64,000 bases of DNA from Cheilinus undulatus. Lineage: Eukaryota; Chordata; Actinopteri; Labriformes; Labridae. The position numbers and the translations under genes were made by a program. The stretch is taken from the NCBI RefSeq assembly GCF_018320785.1, contig NC_054884.1, forward strand, positions 22,941,667-23,005,666. The letters run 5' to 3'. How positions within the stretch are numbered: position 1 is the first letter of the stretch; each line of letters starts with the position of its first letter. Below are positions 22,935 to 34,898 of the stretch, one piece after another. Under the pieces are notes generated by a model. That model worked only from the letters and a program-made list of their open reading frames with translations. It had not been told where the DNA came from and did not search any database.

Positions 22935-25900
22935 ATGGCTGAGACATGGAGGAACTGTTTTGAGGAGGAGCTCATCTGCCCCATCTGCCTGCACGTGTTC
23001 TCAGATCCCATCCAGCTGCCCTGCAAGCACAACTTCTGCCGGGGCTGCATCAGCGAGGCCTGGGCCAAAGACTCCTCACTGGCCCGCTGCCCTGAGTGCA
23101 ATCATGCTTACACGCAGAAGCCTAGCCTGGAGAAGAACCACAAACTGTCCAACATAGTGGAGAAGTACAATGCCCTAAGTGTGGAGAAGGCCACCACGCC
23201 GGCGCTGCAGTGTATACTTTGTCGCCGAGGCCCGCCACTCCCTGCTGTGAAAGTCTGCCTGCGCTGCAACGCCCCATGCTGCCAGTCCCACGTCCAGACG
23301 CACCTGCAGCAGCCGTGCTCGGCGCTCGGGCACTTGTTGGTGGAGGCCGAGGCGGTGAAGGCCTGGACCTGCCTGCAGCATGACGAGTACCGGCTGTACC
23401 ACTGCGAGGCCGAGCAGACTGCTGTATGTCAGTACTGCTGCTTTGCCCGCTGCCACCCTAGCCACGGCCATGCTGTCACTGACGTGGAGCTGAGACGTAA
23501 TGACATCAGAGTAAGTGATCAAACACACAAATATACACCTGATTGTTTTTCTTCTTTTAATCCAAGACAAAGTTAGTGTGACATCATCTATCAGACTAGA
23601 TTGTAGAATCAGGGGTCAAATATCTGGAGAGCAGATCTGAAAGAATTAATTGATCAACACTTTTTTTAATTCACCAGTTCATGCATTGATAATAAGTTAC
23701 ACTGGTTATCATTTTTGGGCTCAAAGATCTTTGAAGTAGAGTGTTGGTGAAACAGCCAACTTTTGAGGCATCACCTTTTGTCTCTGGGTTAATCTGAGAA
23801 GGTTCAGAGAGTAATCATCCTAGTTGAGTTGTACCAATACCTAAACTCATTCTATTTCCCCAAACATCTTAACAAATCAGCAGTATTTTACCTCAGATAC
23901 ACCAGTAATGCTATAATGATACTAGTATGCAAGGCATGACTTTTAAGGAGTAGTGCAAGTGTTACCAAACATAAGAAGTACAAGCTATATATGTATGATA
24001 GGAATATAAATAAATATCCACTTTTAAAAACGATATATTCAGCGATCAAAAGGGTATTCTTGGGTATTCCTACTAAAGTCACATAGCTAAAGAGGTCATC
24101 TGTTTCATCTTTGTAGTCATCAAGTTAACATCATCACAACAAATGGCATGATCTAACGTTTTTTTCTGCTAAATAACCATAAAAGTGAACCATTTTGGTT
24201 ACAAAGCTTATGTGAAATACTCTTTTCTTTTATTTAGTTAACAATTCACTTTAGTCCATCAAAGACAGAAATTACCCATTTAAAGGACCAATTGCATTTT
24301 GATGGTGTTTTAGCTCTGGTGTGAGACTCTTGTGCATTTTTCAGTAGTGATCTACTCCAGCCTCCATTCTCATCTGTTGGAATGACAAACAATGCAGTCA
24401 AGGGTGGAACAATGAGGGGGCCCTCTGAGGGCCTTATCTCCCCAGCACAGGTGCATCCTAGCTCAGGGATCGCCAGTCGCGAGAGGGGGTGGGAGTGGAG
24501 ACAAGGGGAAGGGGGATTAAAGTGATTTGTCACTTGATTCTGCAGTCTACTTGGGTTTTTTATTAACCTCTTCATTTCCTGGAGGTTTGATGCTCACAGG
24601 AATCCGTCCTAGCCGAGGTCAGATTGGCTTCCATTTTTTCAAATAAGGTCTGTGACGGGGCAGTTTAGTCAGAGGGCGAACCATGAAGGCTTTACTGCCG
24701 ACTGACTCATGCAGATCACCCAATACCCTGTTTAGGTGTCAACTGTGTCATGCCTGGGTGTATTTCCTGTCGGTGCTGCTATGACTCAGCTTTATGTATA
24801 GTTAATCTGTCGCTTGGGGCACAGGAGTGGGGAATGGGTGGGACCTTTTCTCAATTAAAAAGTTCTTCACATTCACATCATGTAGTTTACTATAATCAGT
24901 TTAGGCAATTGCAAGTCATTAATACTAGAGCTGACCAAGGTATAAAGGTGAATAACAGGTATTCAAAATGTAATGTGGAAAGATCATTGTTGTCAAAGAT
25001 GCTAGATACTTTAATATTTTTCAATAACACAGTTTTTTCAATTATTTTAAATAACAATAGTATCAAAATGTGGAAGCTTAAAAAAATTAACCTTTGAGAT
25101 GAAAGGCGCATAGGAGCACAATTTAAAATGCTGCTAACACAAAACCCCCAATTCCAAAAAAGTTGGGATGTTGTGCAAAATGTAAATAAAAACATAATAT
25201 AGTGATTTGCAAATCATTTTCAAGCTTTATTAAATCAAGTACAGTACAATGACAAATTAATGCTAAAAAGGATCAACTTAATTGCTTTTTGGAAACACAC
25301 ACTTTCTCAACTTGATGCCAGCAGCAAGTTTCAAGAAAGTTGGGGCAGGAGCATGTTTCCCACTATTGCATCACCTTTCCTACTAACAACACTGTAGTCA
25401 TCTAGGAACTGAATTTTGAACTGTTGAGTGGAATTTGTTACCATTCTTGCTTGATGTATTTTAAGTTGCTCAACACTGCAGGGTTTCCGTTGTCATATTT
25501 TGTGCTTATTTGTTCGTCATACCTTTTCAATGGGAGGCAGGTCATGACTGAATGTAGACCAGTCTAGTGCCTGCAGTCTTTTACTGCAGAGCCATGCTGT
25601 TGTAACTTGTGCAGAATTTGGCTTAGCATTGTCTCGCTGAAAAAAGAAAACATTGAAGTCCCTTAAATGACATTGCCTGGATGGAAGCATATGTTGCTCC
25701 AAAACTGTATGTGCCTCTCAGTATAAATGGTGCTTTCACAGATGTGCAAGTGACCCATGCTGTGGGCACTAAAACAACCCAGCACCATCACAGATGCTGG
25801 CTTTTGAACTTTGTGGTAAGAACAATCTAGATGATTCTTGATTAGTTTAACATAGACAAGATCACAGCACACTTTCCCACTTAAGGTCAGTCCATCTCAG

Positions 25901-28900
25901 ATGAGCTTGGGGCCAGAGAAGTCTTCTAAAAGTTAGCGATAAATGGCTTTCGCTTGGCATGGTAGCGTCTTAACTTACATCTGTAGATGCAGCAACATAT
26001 TGTGTTAACTAGCAATGGTTTTTCTCAAGGGTTCCTGAGCCCAAGTTGTAATGTCCATCACAGAATGATGCTGGTTTTTAATACAGAGCTGTCTGAGGGA
26101 TTGTGGGTAAGGGGCATTCATTATTGGTTTTTGGTCTTGCCCATTACATGCAGAGATTTCTTCAGATTCTCTGAATCTTTTGATGTAGAAGACTGTAAAT
26201 AGTGAACTGTCTAAATTCCTTGCAGATGCATGTCGAATTGTTCCTAAACTGTTTGATTATTTGTCCACACAGTTTTTTACAAGCTTGAGAAGCTCACTCC
26301 ATCATTGATTTTGAACAGCTGAGCCTTTCAGAGTGCTCCTTTTATTCCCAGTCATAGTACTATCATCTGTTACCAGTTAACCTGCATAGGCTGGTGACAC
26401 ATTTGACAATTTGCAAATCTTAAACAATTTTAAAAACATGGGAGACTACATACATAAGGACAATTTCAAACCATTTCTCCTCTTATAATCCTCTGAATGC
26501 ACACATTGGAACAGTGGCTCTCAAATGAACTGGCCTTGAGGCTGGTCTAGGTGGACCGTGGGAATTTGTGCAACCATACATTATTGCTACAACAATACAA
26601 CAGTTTAATTTACTTTAGCATGTTTTTAAGAGGCTATTTTGTATAGATATGGGTAAAGTGTGCCTTGAGATTTTAGCTTGATCATAGGTGTGCATTGGGC
26701 AAAAAAGGCTGAACACCGCTACATTAGATGACTCAGCCAGACCGTCAGACCACTGGAGACCACACACATGTCAACCTGTCAACGACCTTGAGTGGCACAT
26801 GGCTTCAGAAGAAAAACAAACATGGAGGACTATTGATATCCCAGACTTGTCCTTCCACAATAAGCTGCCTTACTATGTGTTACAGTTACAGCAAAAACCA
26901 TAAAACAAGGAAAAGACTCAGGATGAAATCCTGCCTGGAAGGGAGGTACAATTGTGTTAATGTTTGTTTGCCATGAAAGTCCCAGTCTGTTCTTATTGGT
27001 CGTTCCATTGGAGGCATTACAACCTCTAATCATGAATATTTAGCATTTGATATGATTCGAGGTATAGGAGGCTATGTTGCCATTTTTGGGAAGTAAAATA
27101 ATCATTTTGACACCCCCAATCATTTTTTGCAACAAGCCTTTACTCGGGATATTCCCCCATGATCATCAGGGAATGCAAATCTAGCCTTGAATCAGGTTTA
27201 AAATCCTGTAGTGTGTGGCCAGCCTTACCTGTGGAATGTTTTAGGTGTTTTGTTTTTTTGTTTAGCATTTCACAGCTTTACCAGCCTTTTCTTGCTCCTG
27301 TCCCAACTTTTTTTAAAAGATGTTTCAGGCATCGACTTCAAAATATGTAAATATTTCAAGAAGTTTATCTGTGTGAACAGAAAATATTGTGTCTTTGTGC
27401 TTTATCTAATTGAATATAGGTTCTATTTTCATTCACATTTTACACCCAGCTTTTTAGAGCTGGGATTTGTAGTTGTGCAATTAAGACAGCAAAGAAGTTT
27501 TTTCAGGTTAAAAACATAAAAATGCCTAAAAATGGGTGTGTATGACTGAAAAAAATAGTTTTGCCATTTTGCCAAAACAAATGTCATATTGAAATTGAAG
27601 GTTCTGGTATTGGGACAGACTTGATAGTACTAGACTTAGTACCAGTAGGTTTACATTGTTTTGGCAACAAGATTTTTAAAGGTTTGATTAAACGTAGTCA
27701 AATCAATCATGAGAAACATGTTCAGTGGAAAATCTACAATACGAGTAATACTGATAGACAAATTTGAAACATTACATCACATACGTTAAATTACATAACA
27801 TCCCAAAGGATGCAAGGGAGCAAAGGATCATGGAGAGGTATTAGATTAAGGCATTAAAACCCTTAATCTGACTATTTCAATGACAAAGTTAAAAAGTATT
27901 TTTATGGTGAATATGTGAAAGACTGAAAGAATGTTTGAACCTTCAACACAAAAAACCTGCAATTTGCGAACACCTTAAATTTTTGATCAATCAGGATTAA
28001 TAAATTATAAAATAATCAATAAATCAAAAACAAACTTGTCTTAACTCAAAAGAGTAAAGCGGTGTACTCTGAATTCACTCAGTCAGGCATTACTTTGTTA
28101 TCTAAATGCTGGTTAATTTTAACTGGAATTTTCTGTTAAAATACTTGTTAGGTAATTATTTCTAAATACTCATAAATTCAGCACATGTAACATTTTTTAC
28201 AATCAACAGCAAAAGATACTTAATTTTAATGTGTGTATTGCCTAATTATTTCATGGAATAAGAGAGTAGATTTAAAAAATAAAAGAACGTGTAGCCCTGT
28301 AATGTTGATTGAAGCCTATTCTGCTCCATTAATATTTTTTAGATTTTTCTCCTTATCGCGGTGATCACTTTGACATCCTCTTAGTTGAATGCTCAGTCCT
28401 CAAGGAATGCGTAGTGACCCCCCTCTGCTTACACACACAGCGCAGTAGCCCCTCTCCCTCCTCTACTCTTCCTCCCACCAAATTCACCTCACCCCCCTCA
28501 GCCTCTCCGGGCGAGGACAGACCTTCCCTCTGGCCCCAGAGCTCTGATGGAGAAGACACAGTGGTGAAATGACAGTTAAAGAGCTCCCACCCCTCTTTAA
28601 ACCCTGTTCCTCCCCCTCTTCTCCCTTCCCCAAAGGTATCCCATACATTGAGCTGCCTCCCCCCTCTGGGATGCTCCGGCTCCTTCGACCCTGTTTTTCC
28701 CCTGGCTGCTGCTCGGAGCCTAACTCAATCAATCAGCACAACCAGGTCACAGTCCTGGATCTAACCATGCCAACTGTGTGTGTGCGTGTTGGGGGGGGGG
28801 TGTATATATGTGTGTGTGAGAGAGAGAAAGATATCTAGGGCAGCAGTTCCCAACCATGTGCCACAGAGACTCAGGAGTATGCAGGTTTTCATTCCTATCA

Positions 28901-31900
28901 AGCTCTACAGCAGCTGATCACTGATGATAAAATCAGCTGTTGTTCACTTGGAGGGATTGGATACCATAATGGTGATGATGATGATGATTGCATGTGAACA
29001 GACCTTCAGCCTGTGAAAAACAACAGATTATTGATTTGCAGCAGACCCCAGTAGATTTCTAGAATGTTGTTTACAGAGAAACCTCCCTGAAAAGAGCTTT
29101 TTTTTTTTTTACCCTATCCAAACGAGCATCTCTATCTCAAAAACAAATACATCGATAATTACAAGTTTTTTATTTTTAAAACACAAGTTAAACTTGGATT
29201 CATATTGAATAAGTGGTATTAGAAGCCCGTCACACAACAATTTAGTAAAATTATTTAAATGGCAAGAAAGAACAACCTATCAGTGAATCAGTTGCAAATA
29301 GTATTTCCTTAGAGTATAACAGCTGAATTTAACAACTCTAATGATGCAAAACGACCAAATATTTTACTCATTATATCAGATAAGTAGCCTGAAGTGCCAG
29401 ATAGACTGTGTCATGTGCATTGCATGGGAAATATTTCACATCCATCTAGAAAACCTCCCATATAAAGTGAATGTGAAAGGCTGGGCTTTTCAAAAACAGT
29501 AGTAACATTAGTAGTAGTAGTAACCTGAGCTTGACAGACAGCTGCTGTTGTAGTTTATTGACAGTGGAAGATGTTGGTGGATAAAACTCAAGCCGAGGCA
29601 GGTCAGAAGAAGTGCGTCTCTGGCTCTTCTTATCAGAAAGAAATGTGTCCCAGTTCTGATAAAGCTGTCACTTTACTATGGCTACATCCAGGGGCATGTA
29701 TATCGCCTGTAACTATTGCAAATTTATTCCAAAGCAGGTCAGGAGAAAAGCGAAAATATCTTTGTGTCACGAAAGGCTTTCAAACTAGCAAATTATTTTA
29801 GACCTGTATTTGACTCAGAGCATTTTTCAACAAATAGAATCATAATGTACAGCATTGCTGTGACACTTAAGTTATTTTTCTGATGATTATTGACTTTTAC
29901 TCCTAAATATTTAAATAACAATAATACAGGGGGCTGCATCACAGGCTCTCTCTATCTCCCTCTATCTCCATTATGCTCTATTTGGGCAGCATGACGTGAT
30001 TATAGAACAGCTTGCTATTGGCTGATGGACCCTCACAATGAGTAAACAACATGGCGGTTAGCATTCAAGTTAGCATTCGAGCTAGTGGTAGAAAATGATC
30101 GTAATTCAATTAAAATGGATAAAAAAAACATTCAGTATCAGGTTTACTGGTGTGGATTTCATTAAAAAGTCACATGACTTCCAGGCTCGCTGAAAACGCT
30201 GCTGCAAAGGATTCAAAGACATCAATAGCATCAATGGGAAAGCATAACGGCTAGCTTCAAGAGGAAAAACAAGTAAAAGGCAACAATTTATGGCTGAAAA
30301 GTTATTTAACTTTTGATAAACTGCGTCACTTCTTGTGGTGTACGACAGCACTGGTCTGGAAGGCATTTAAACAATCATATTGGGAGAAAAAATGCCACGC
30401 AACCACCATTCTTTGCTGCTGCAGTGGGTCCTTTGTTTCTTCTTCACTGCTTTAAAAATGGTAGCCCATGCATGGAGTGCTCTCCAGCCGCGAAGACAAA
30501 TTGATTTCTGGTTTATAGTGCTAACTTTTAGCATGGCTAAACAAAGATAGACCAAACGGTATCGGATCGGTACATAAACTCGTGTACTCGGCGATAACAA
30601 TACCTGCATTTTAAGCAGTATCAGACGTATTTCCGATACTGGTATCGGAATTGGAACAACCCTACATGAGATCACAGCAAATGCAGATAAACAGTTTCGA
30701 ATTTTTTTGCAGGTTAATGTCAGTAGTGTCGTGCTACTAGCCATCCTCCACATTATAGGTTAACATCTACATGTCTGTGCTGTTTATGCCAGTTTACCTG
30801 CAAAGGCTGAAAACAGAAGTATCTCTGTTTCCTACATGAAAATACTCCCAAAGCGCTCCATTTTGCAAGTTGGCAACCATCCACTGTACATGGTCATATC
30901 CAAACCCTAGAGAAAGGAGAGCTCAAGCCTTGGATAAGAAGAGGAAATCTGTGTTACAGCCTAGTGACATTTAACCAGTATTGTGGTTGTGCTTAAAAGA
31001 ATACTAAAATATTTAGAATAAGTTCACCAACTGGCAATTCTGGAGGTGACTAAACAATAAGTCAACTATCATCTACATTCCCTGTTAAGATTTCTGACTT
31101 CTTAGTTGAAACACATACGCAAAATATTTCCGAGTAGTAATAGCATGTTATGGCACTCAAAATGGAGTAAATTCATGTCTTTAATTCAACAAGCTGCTGA
31201 ACACATTCAAAACTGCAGATGCATGACATGTGCAATCTAGACAGCAATCTCCCTGTATATAAGGCAGCTTTTTGTTTGAGTTAAAGCTCTGTATATTTTC
31301 TTTGAAGGTTTGATATGTCTTGATACCATCAATTGTTAAAAAAGGGGTATTGCTTCGATTTGGGAAAAAAAAAAAAAATCTTTTTCTACTGATCATCCTG
31401 GGAGAATTTTTGTGAACTTCCACTGTATGCCTTATAAAAGTAATGTCACATCACACAGTCCACCCTGTTCAGTTCCATCCTCACCTAGAGGATGGAACCT
31501 AGGGGCATGCTACCTCCTGGATACCAAGTGAATGAATACTTTTTCAAATACTTCCCTGTAGTAATCTTTGTAGTGCACAATTTGTTCACAGAAAGCACAG
31601 AGAGCTTGAAATGTCAGCATTAGAAACCTGCAAAACGTAGTGTTTTCAATTTTAACATGTTATTTCTTATAAGCTCTGAATGTTCTAATGTTTGTAAACT
31701 CTATTAATATGACCATGTTTATGGGTGACATTTAACTGGACAAAATGTTGAAAATAGTATTTTCGAATGCCTTTAAGTGAAGTCTGATGACTTTATTTTG
31801 ATATTTTGATTTAAAACTAAACAAAGAAGGATTCACAAGGACAGAAATATAGCCATCAACGCATTTAAGAAAGCTCTCTGTCTACAGAGAAATGCCTCTT

Positions 31901-34898
31901 TCAGTCTTTACAAATCTCTGTAAGTGCCCTCGAGGTGAGTCACCTCATTTGACAGAGTCTCTGACAATTTTATTAAATAGGCTAATTCTGTTGTTATTTT
32001 TATGCCTCTAAAATGCATCTCAAACATAATCATTAACTAAAATGCATAGTAGCCTGTTACAGTCTCTTAACTAAACAAATTAAGGCTCAAACACGGAAAG
32101 ACCAGTGTTACATGAGCTTTTCTATGACCCTTCACCGACGGACACAAGTCATGATTTTGCACTAGTATACACTCATTAGCCAGTGTTCTCTACCTCTACA
32201 TATCCCTGTATAGCCTTTAACATGCTGTTTAATAACAACTATGTGAGAGCATCATGGGCACAACACATAAAACATGGATATGACACCTGAAAAAGGCTCT
32301 AAAATACACATTTTCTTTCATTATTACATTTTATTGATTTCATATTCTAAGGAGAAATGAGACAGAACAAATGTTTTTTTTTCTCTTGTTTTTCATGTTT
32401 AATACACCACAGACTGTAGCATCTATCCCAGGCAGGTCTCATACTAAAATGATCAAACTGTAGGCTGCACTACTGCTAAGTTTGAAAGTAATAAAAGAGA
32501 GAAACCTAGATTTGGGCTTATAGATTTGGCACTTTGTTTCTTTTTTACCAATGAACCAGACCTGTACTGAACCATGACCCAAAAACCGAACCATGACCTC
32601 TGTGAACCCTTCCACCCACACTGAATAGAGATATTCTGTCACTAGCTCCAGTCTTCCCAACTTCACTACATATTATTGTGTTTTATTTCAGTCTAGATCA
32701 TATTAGCATAGTAACATTATTTTGCTTTTCACCCCCTAATTAGTGTTCTCCTCATTCATTAAATGTAGATTAAAGATTATTCATGTCTCTCATTAAATAT
32801 TAATTACACAAGGGGTTTGCTATTCCTTGTCAACAACCTTTGTACTTCCCGATGTATACGCATGTAGAGAGGATTGTTGTTCTCACATGGAGACACTGGT
32901 TTTCTTTTACTTCTTTTTATCAAAAGCTGAGGTATTTTAGGTATCTGCTGCCGCTCACATGCAATCATCAGGGTAAATAAACTTGTTTTTGTTGATGCCT
33001 CACTGCCTAGACTGCTTCACTGTGAATACATGTGCATCTTTTACACAGTAAGCCAAGAGAGGAGCTGCTGGAGCTTTTTCTGCCTCTCTATGCCCATTTA
33101 TTTATCTCTGCTCACTGCCCCCAGCTCCCCCAACATTAGCTCTCACTCACTAATGCAAACACAAAATAGCTTTTGGTTGCTATGACAGCACACCCTCCCT
33201 TCCTCCCCCACAGGGATTGTGTGTTGGATGGAGACTAAATTAGCCGGCTCCTGGATTCTAATATCTCAGGCATGAGGAGGGGACGTTAGTAGCAAACTGA
33301 GGTCACACTTTCCCAAAGATTAAGCCTTATTTTTGTTTCCTTTCTGTTTGTCCCTCTCGTTTCACAGCAAAGCCTTTTAAGACAGCAGGAGCGTGTGGAG
33401 GAACGGGTGCAGGAGATCGAAGAACAGCTCTGCAAACTCGACTCTGACAAGTGTGTGGTGGAGGTATGTTTCAGCATCCGACTATGTGGGCGTAAACGTT
33501 TCTGCACATTTTTTTCAGAGATCCTCTGCAGCTTTAAATAATGAAAAGGGGACCCTGTGAGTGGATTGATGTTTGTTTCCCCCACAGGACAGGGTGTGTG
33601 AGCTCAAAGAGGAGGTGCGTGTGCAGTACCAGCGGATGCACCAGCTCCTGGAGGAGGATCTGGGCCGGACCCTGGAGGCTCTGGATCGCGCTCAGGCTCG
33701 GTTCTGCCAGGAGAATGCCGCCCAGGTTTTGGTTCTGGGTGAGCAGCGCCACGAGGCCCAGAAGCTGCTGAGCTCTATCCACACAGCCTTCAACAAGGCG
33801 GAGGACCTGAGCTTCATGAAAAACACCAAGCCTGTTAAAATCCTCACAGACAGGTGAGAGAAAAAAGACAGCCGCAGATTAGAAAATGAACATTTTCCCT
33901 CTGTTGCCTGTGGGTCTTAATATGCAGGCTATGCTTCCAAGCTGATGTCTTATCTTGAATTTTGCATGTCTCTTGGCGCTTGTTGCAGGTCTCAGGCATG
34001 TGTGGGCAGCAGTCTCCCTCCTTACAAAGTGGGAAATCTAAACTCTAAACTGTTCCTCTCTGAAATTTCTAAAAGAGAGAAGAGCCTGAAGAGAACACTG
34101 GAAGGTATCCGCTCAAACACATTCAGCAGGTTTTTATTTTAATGACTGTTTTTATTTTACCACTTATCTCCTGTTATTTCTCACCTTTTTCTTTCAGTTC
34201 CCCTCACCCCTCCCTCGACCTTCCTGCAGTCTGTTCCTGCGTATCCCAGCGGCCAGAGCTCTGGCTCCGGATCAGAGAAACGGAAACATTCCACCGCCTT
34301 CCCAGAGGGCAACGGGAACGTCGGTAAGAATGCAGCGCCAGGTTTCAAGGACTCCTCCTCCTCTTCCTCATCTTCTTCCTCATCCCTGGCCAAGCAACCC
34401 TACCTGGGCTCCAGCTCCTCCTCTGGGGAAGGCCAGTCCACCAATCAGCAGGCCCTCGGTCCCTGTGGCCCACCTCATATCAGCGAGAGCGGCGGGACGG
34501 GAAGTGGAAGCGGCTCCCTGACCAACCACCACTCGGGCTCCGTGTTCGGTTCCTCACACTTTCCTCCGGGAGGCAGCAGCTCCTCTCACTCCTCCCAGCA
34601 GACCGTGCTGCCTCAGTATGGCGGCCGTAAAATCCTAGTGTGCACAATGGATAACTGCTACTGCTCCGGAGTGCCGTCTGTGTCAGGCCACCGCAGCCAC
34701 CCTCCATATCCTCGCTCGGGCTCCTTCCCCTGGGTAAGCGCCCAGGACTACCCCCCTCCTCCTGGTCTTGCCTCTGGAGGTCCATCTATGCAGGGGCTGG
34801 CAGTGAGAGACTGGATAGACGCTTCACAGACGCACAGACATGCAGATTTTTACGGGCTGTATGGGCAGCCATCTACAAAGCACTACGTCACCAGTTAA
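22935..34898 (+). CDS. trim8: TRIM8, RING/B-box/coiled-coil E3 ubiquitin ligase (5 coding exons)
   Basis: Coding exons are 22935-23510, 33368-33463, 33588-33853, 33989-34104 and 34198-34898, all with GT/AG borders and compatible phases. They give 584 residues against about 551 in human TRIM8. The start MAETWRNCFEEELICPIC matches the family start. The RING is C15, C18, C30, H32, C35, C38, C52, C55. Two B-boxes follow (about 90-135 and 140-185, CILCRRGPPLP and HCEAEQTAVCQYCC). A coiled coil is encoded by exons 2-4 (RQQERVEERVQEIEEQL). Exon 5 has EKRKHSTAFPE, LPQYGGRKILVC, LAVRDWIDAS and the signature C-terminus GQPSTKHYVTS. There is no SPRY domain, as is normal for TRIM8. Known family roles are promoting SOCS1 turnover, TAK1/NF-kB signalling and p53 stabilisation. 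An 11-serine run after FKD in exon 5 looks lineage-specific. Intron 1 is 9.9 kb. Fish may carry two copies; I cannot tell a from b. Confidence 0.95.
23511..25139 (+). other. TRIM8 intron 1, first part
   Basis: No coding signal. 24600-24800 is less AT-rich and more complex (CCGAGGTCAGATTGG, ATGACTCAGC) and could be a regulatory element, but nothing in the sequence alone proves it. The remainder is AT-rich with no recognised repeat. Confidence 0.4.
25140..26400 (-). mobile_element. Tc1-like transposon, minus strand, decayed
   Basis: The left edge has the fish terminus CCCCAATTCCAAAAAAGTTG (the 3' end of a minus-strand element). Read on the minus strand from the right, pieces follow Tc1 transposase order, ending with QKPASVMVLGCFSAHSMGHL, HICESTIYTERHIQF and DNAKPNSAQVTTAWLCSKRL plus DLPPIEKV, near the DDE catalytic end. 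Stops and frameshifts interrupt it throughout. The 5' terminal repeat at the right edge is not evident. It lies in TRIM8 intron 1, antisense to the gene. Confidence 0.8.
26511..26720. mobile_element. hAT (Charlie-like) MITE, 210 bp
   Basis: The left end ACAGTGGCTCTCAA and the reverse complement of the right end (AGCGGTGTTCAGCC) resemble the CAGTGGTTCTCAACC ends of Charlie-type hAT elements. Flanks are ACATTGGA (26503-26510) and ACATTAGA (26721-26728), 7 of 8 identical. No coding capacity. Confidence 0.65.
27240..27478 (+). mobile_element. Tc1-like 3'-end fragment, plus strand
   Basis: TTTCACAGCTTTACCAGCC, CTGTCCCAACTTTTTTTAAA and the distal ATTCACATTTTACACCCAGC match the 3' end of the same Tc1-like family as 25140-26400, but in the opposite orientation. 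Only the 3' untranslated end and a decayed terminal repeat remain. Confidence 0.6.
27479..29380 (+). other. TRIM8 intron 1, middle part
   Basis: 27500-28350 is AT-rich with nothing recognised. 28380-28760 is unusually C/T-rich and free of recognisable repeats, a candidate conserved non-coding segment. It is followed by a G-run and TG/GA microsatellite (28788-28830). 28838-28960 (GCAGTTCCCAACCATGTGCC) may be a hAT-end fossil, but no partner end was found. Confidence 0.4.
28788..28832. repeat. G-run and TG/GA microsatellite
   Basis: A run of about ten G is followed by TATATATGTGTGTGTGAGAGAGAG, split here only for description; it is simple sequence. Confidence 0.75.
29385..29620 (+). repeat. 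Dispersed repeat of unknown type, copy 1
   Basis: Shares words with 36975-37255 and with 38570-38635 plus 40313-40500. These include GCCAGATAGACTGT, AAACCTCCCA, GTAGTAACCTGAGC, TTGGTGGATAAAACTCA and GCCGAGGC. The order of words is the same in the copies. It has no recognised transposon ends and no open frame, and copies are quite diverged. Confidence 0.5.
29930..30664 (-). mobile_element. hAT-related element fragment
   Basis: Read on the minus strand from 30664 it begins GTAGGGTTGTTCC. It then has repeated GATACCAGTATCGG and GATCCGATACC words, a pattern I know from 5' ends of fish hAT elements. The other end is uncertain; CAGGGGGCTGCATC near 29930 is a possible partner. No transposase domain is readable and no target duplication is clear. 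Confidence 0.55.
30665..33367 (+). other. TRIM8 intron 1, distal part
   Basis: No gene or RNA is evident. 31357-31380 holds an A-run. 32740-32830 contains several TAAT/ATTA words close together (CCTAATTAGTG, AAATATTAATTAC), like homeodomain-bound enhancers. 33000-33360 is C/T-rich before the exon-2 acceptor. These are candidates only. Confidence 0.4.

Noticed and set aside
22715-23570. Long minus-strand frames opposite TRIM8 exon 1
   Set aside because: Shadows of the GC-rich RING/B-box coding exon.
28484-28838. Frames over the C/T-rich part of TRIM8 intron 1
   Set aside because: Proline/serine/glycine-rich products of skewed base composition, without splice support.
33534-34785. Alternative plus- and minus-strand frames over TRIM8 exons 3 and 5
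   Set aside because: Reading frames conflict with the conserved TRIM8 protein and splice phases.
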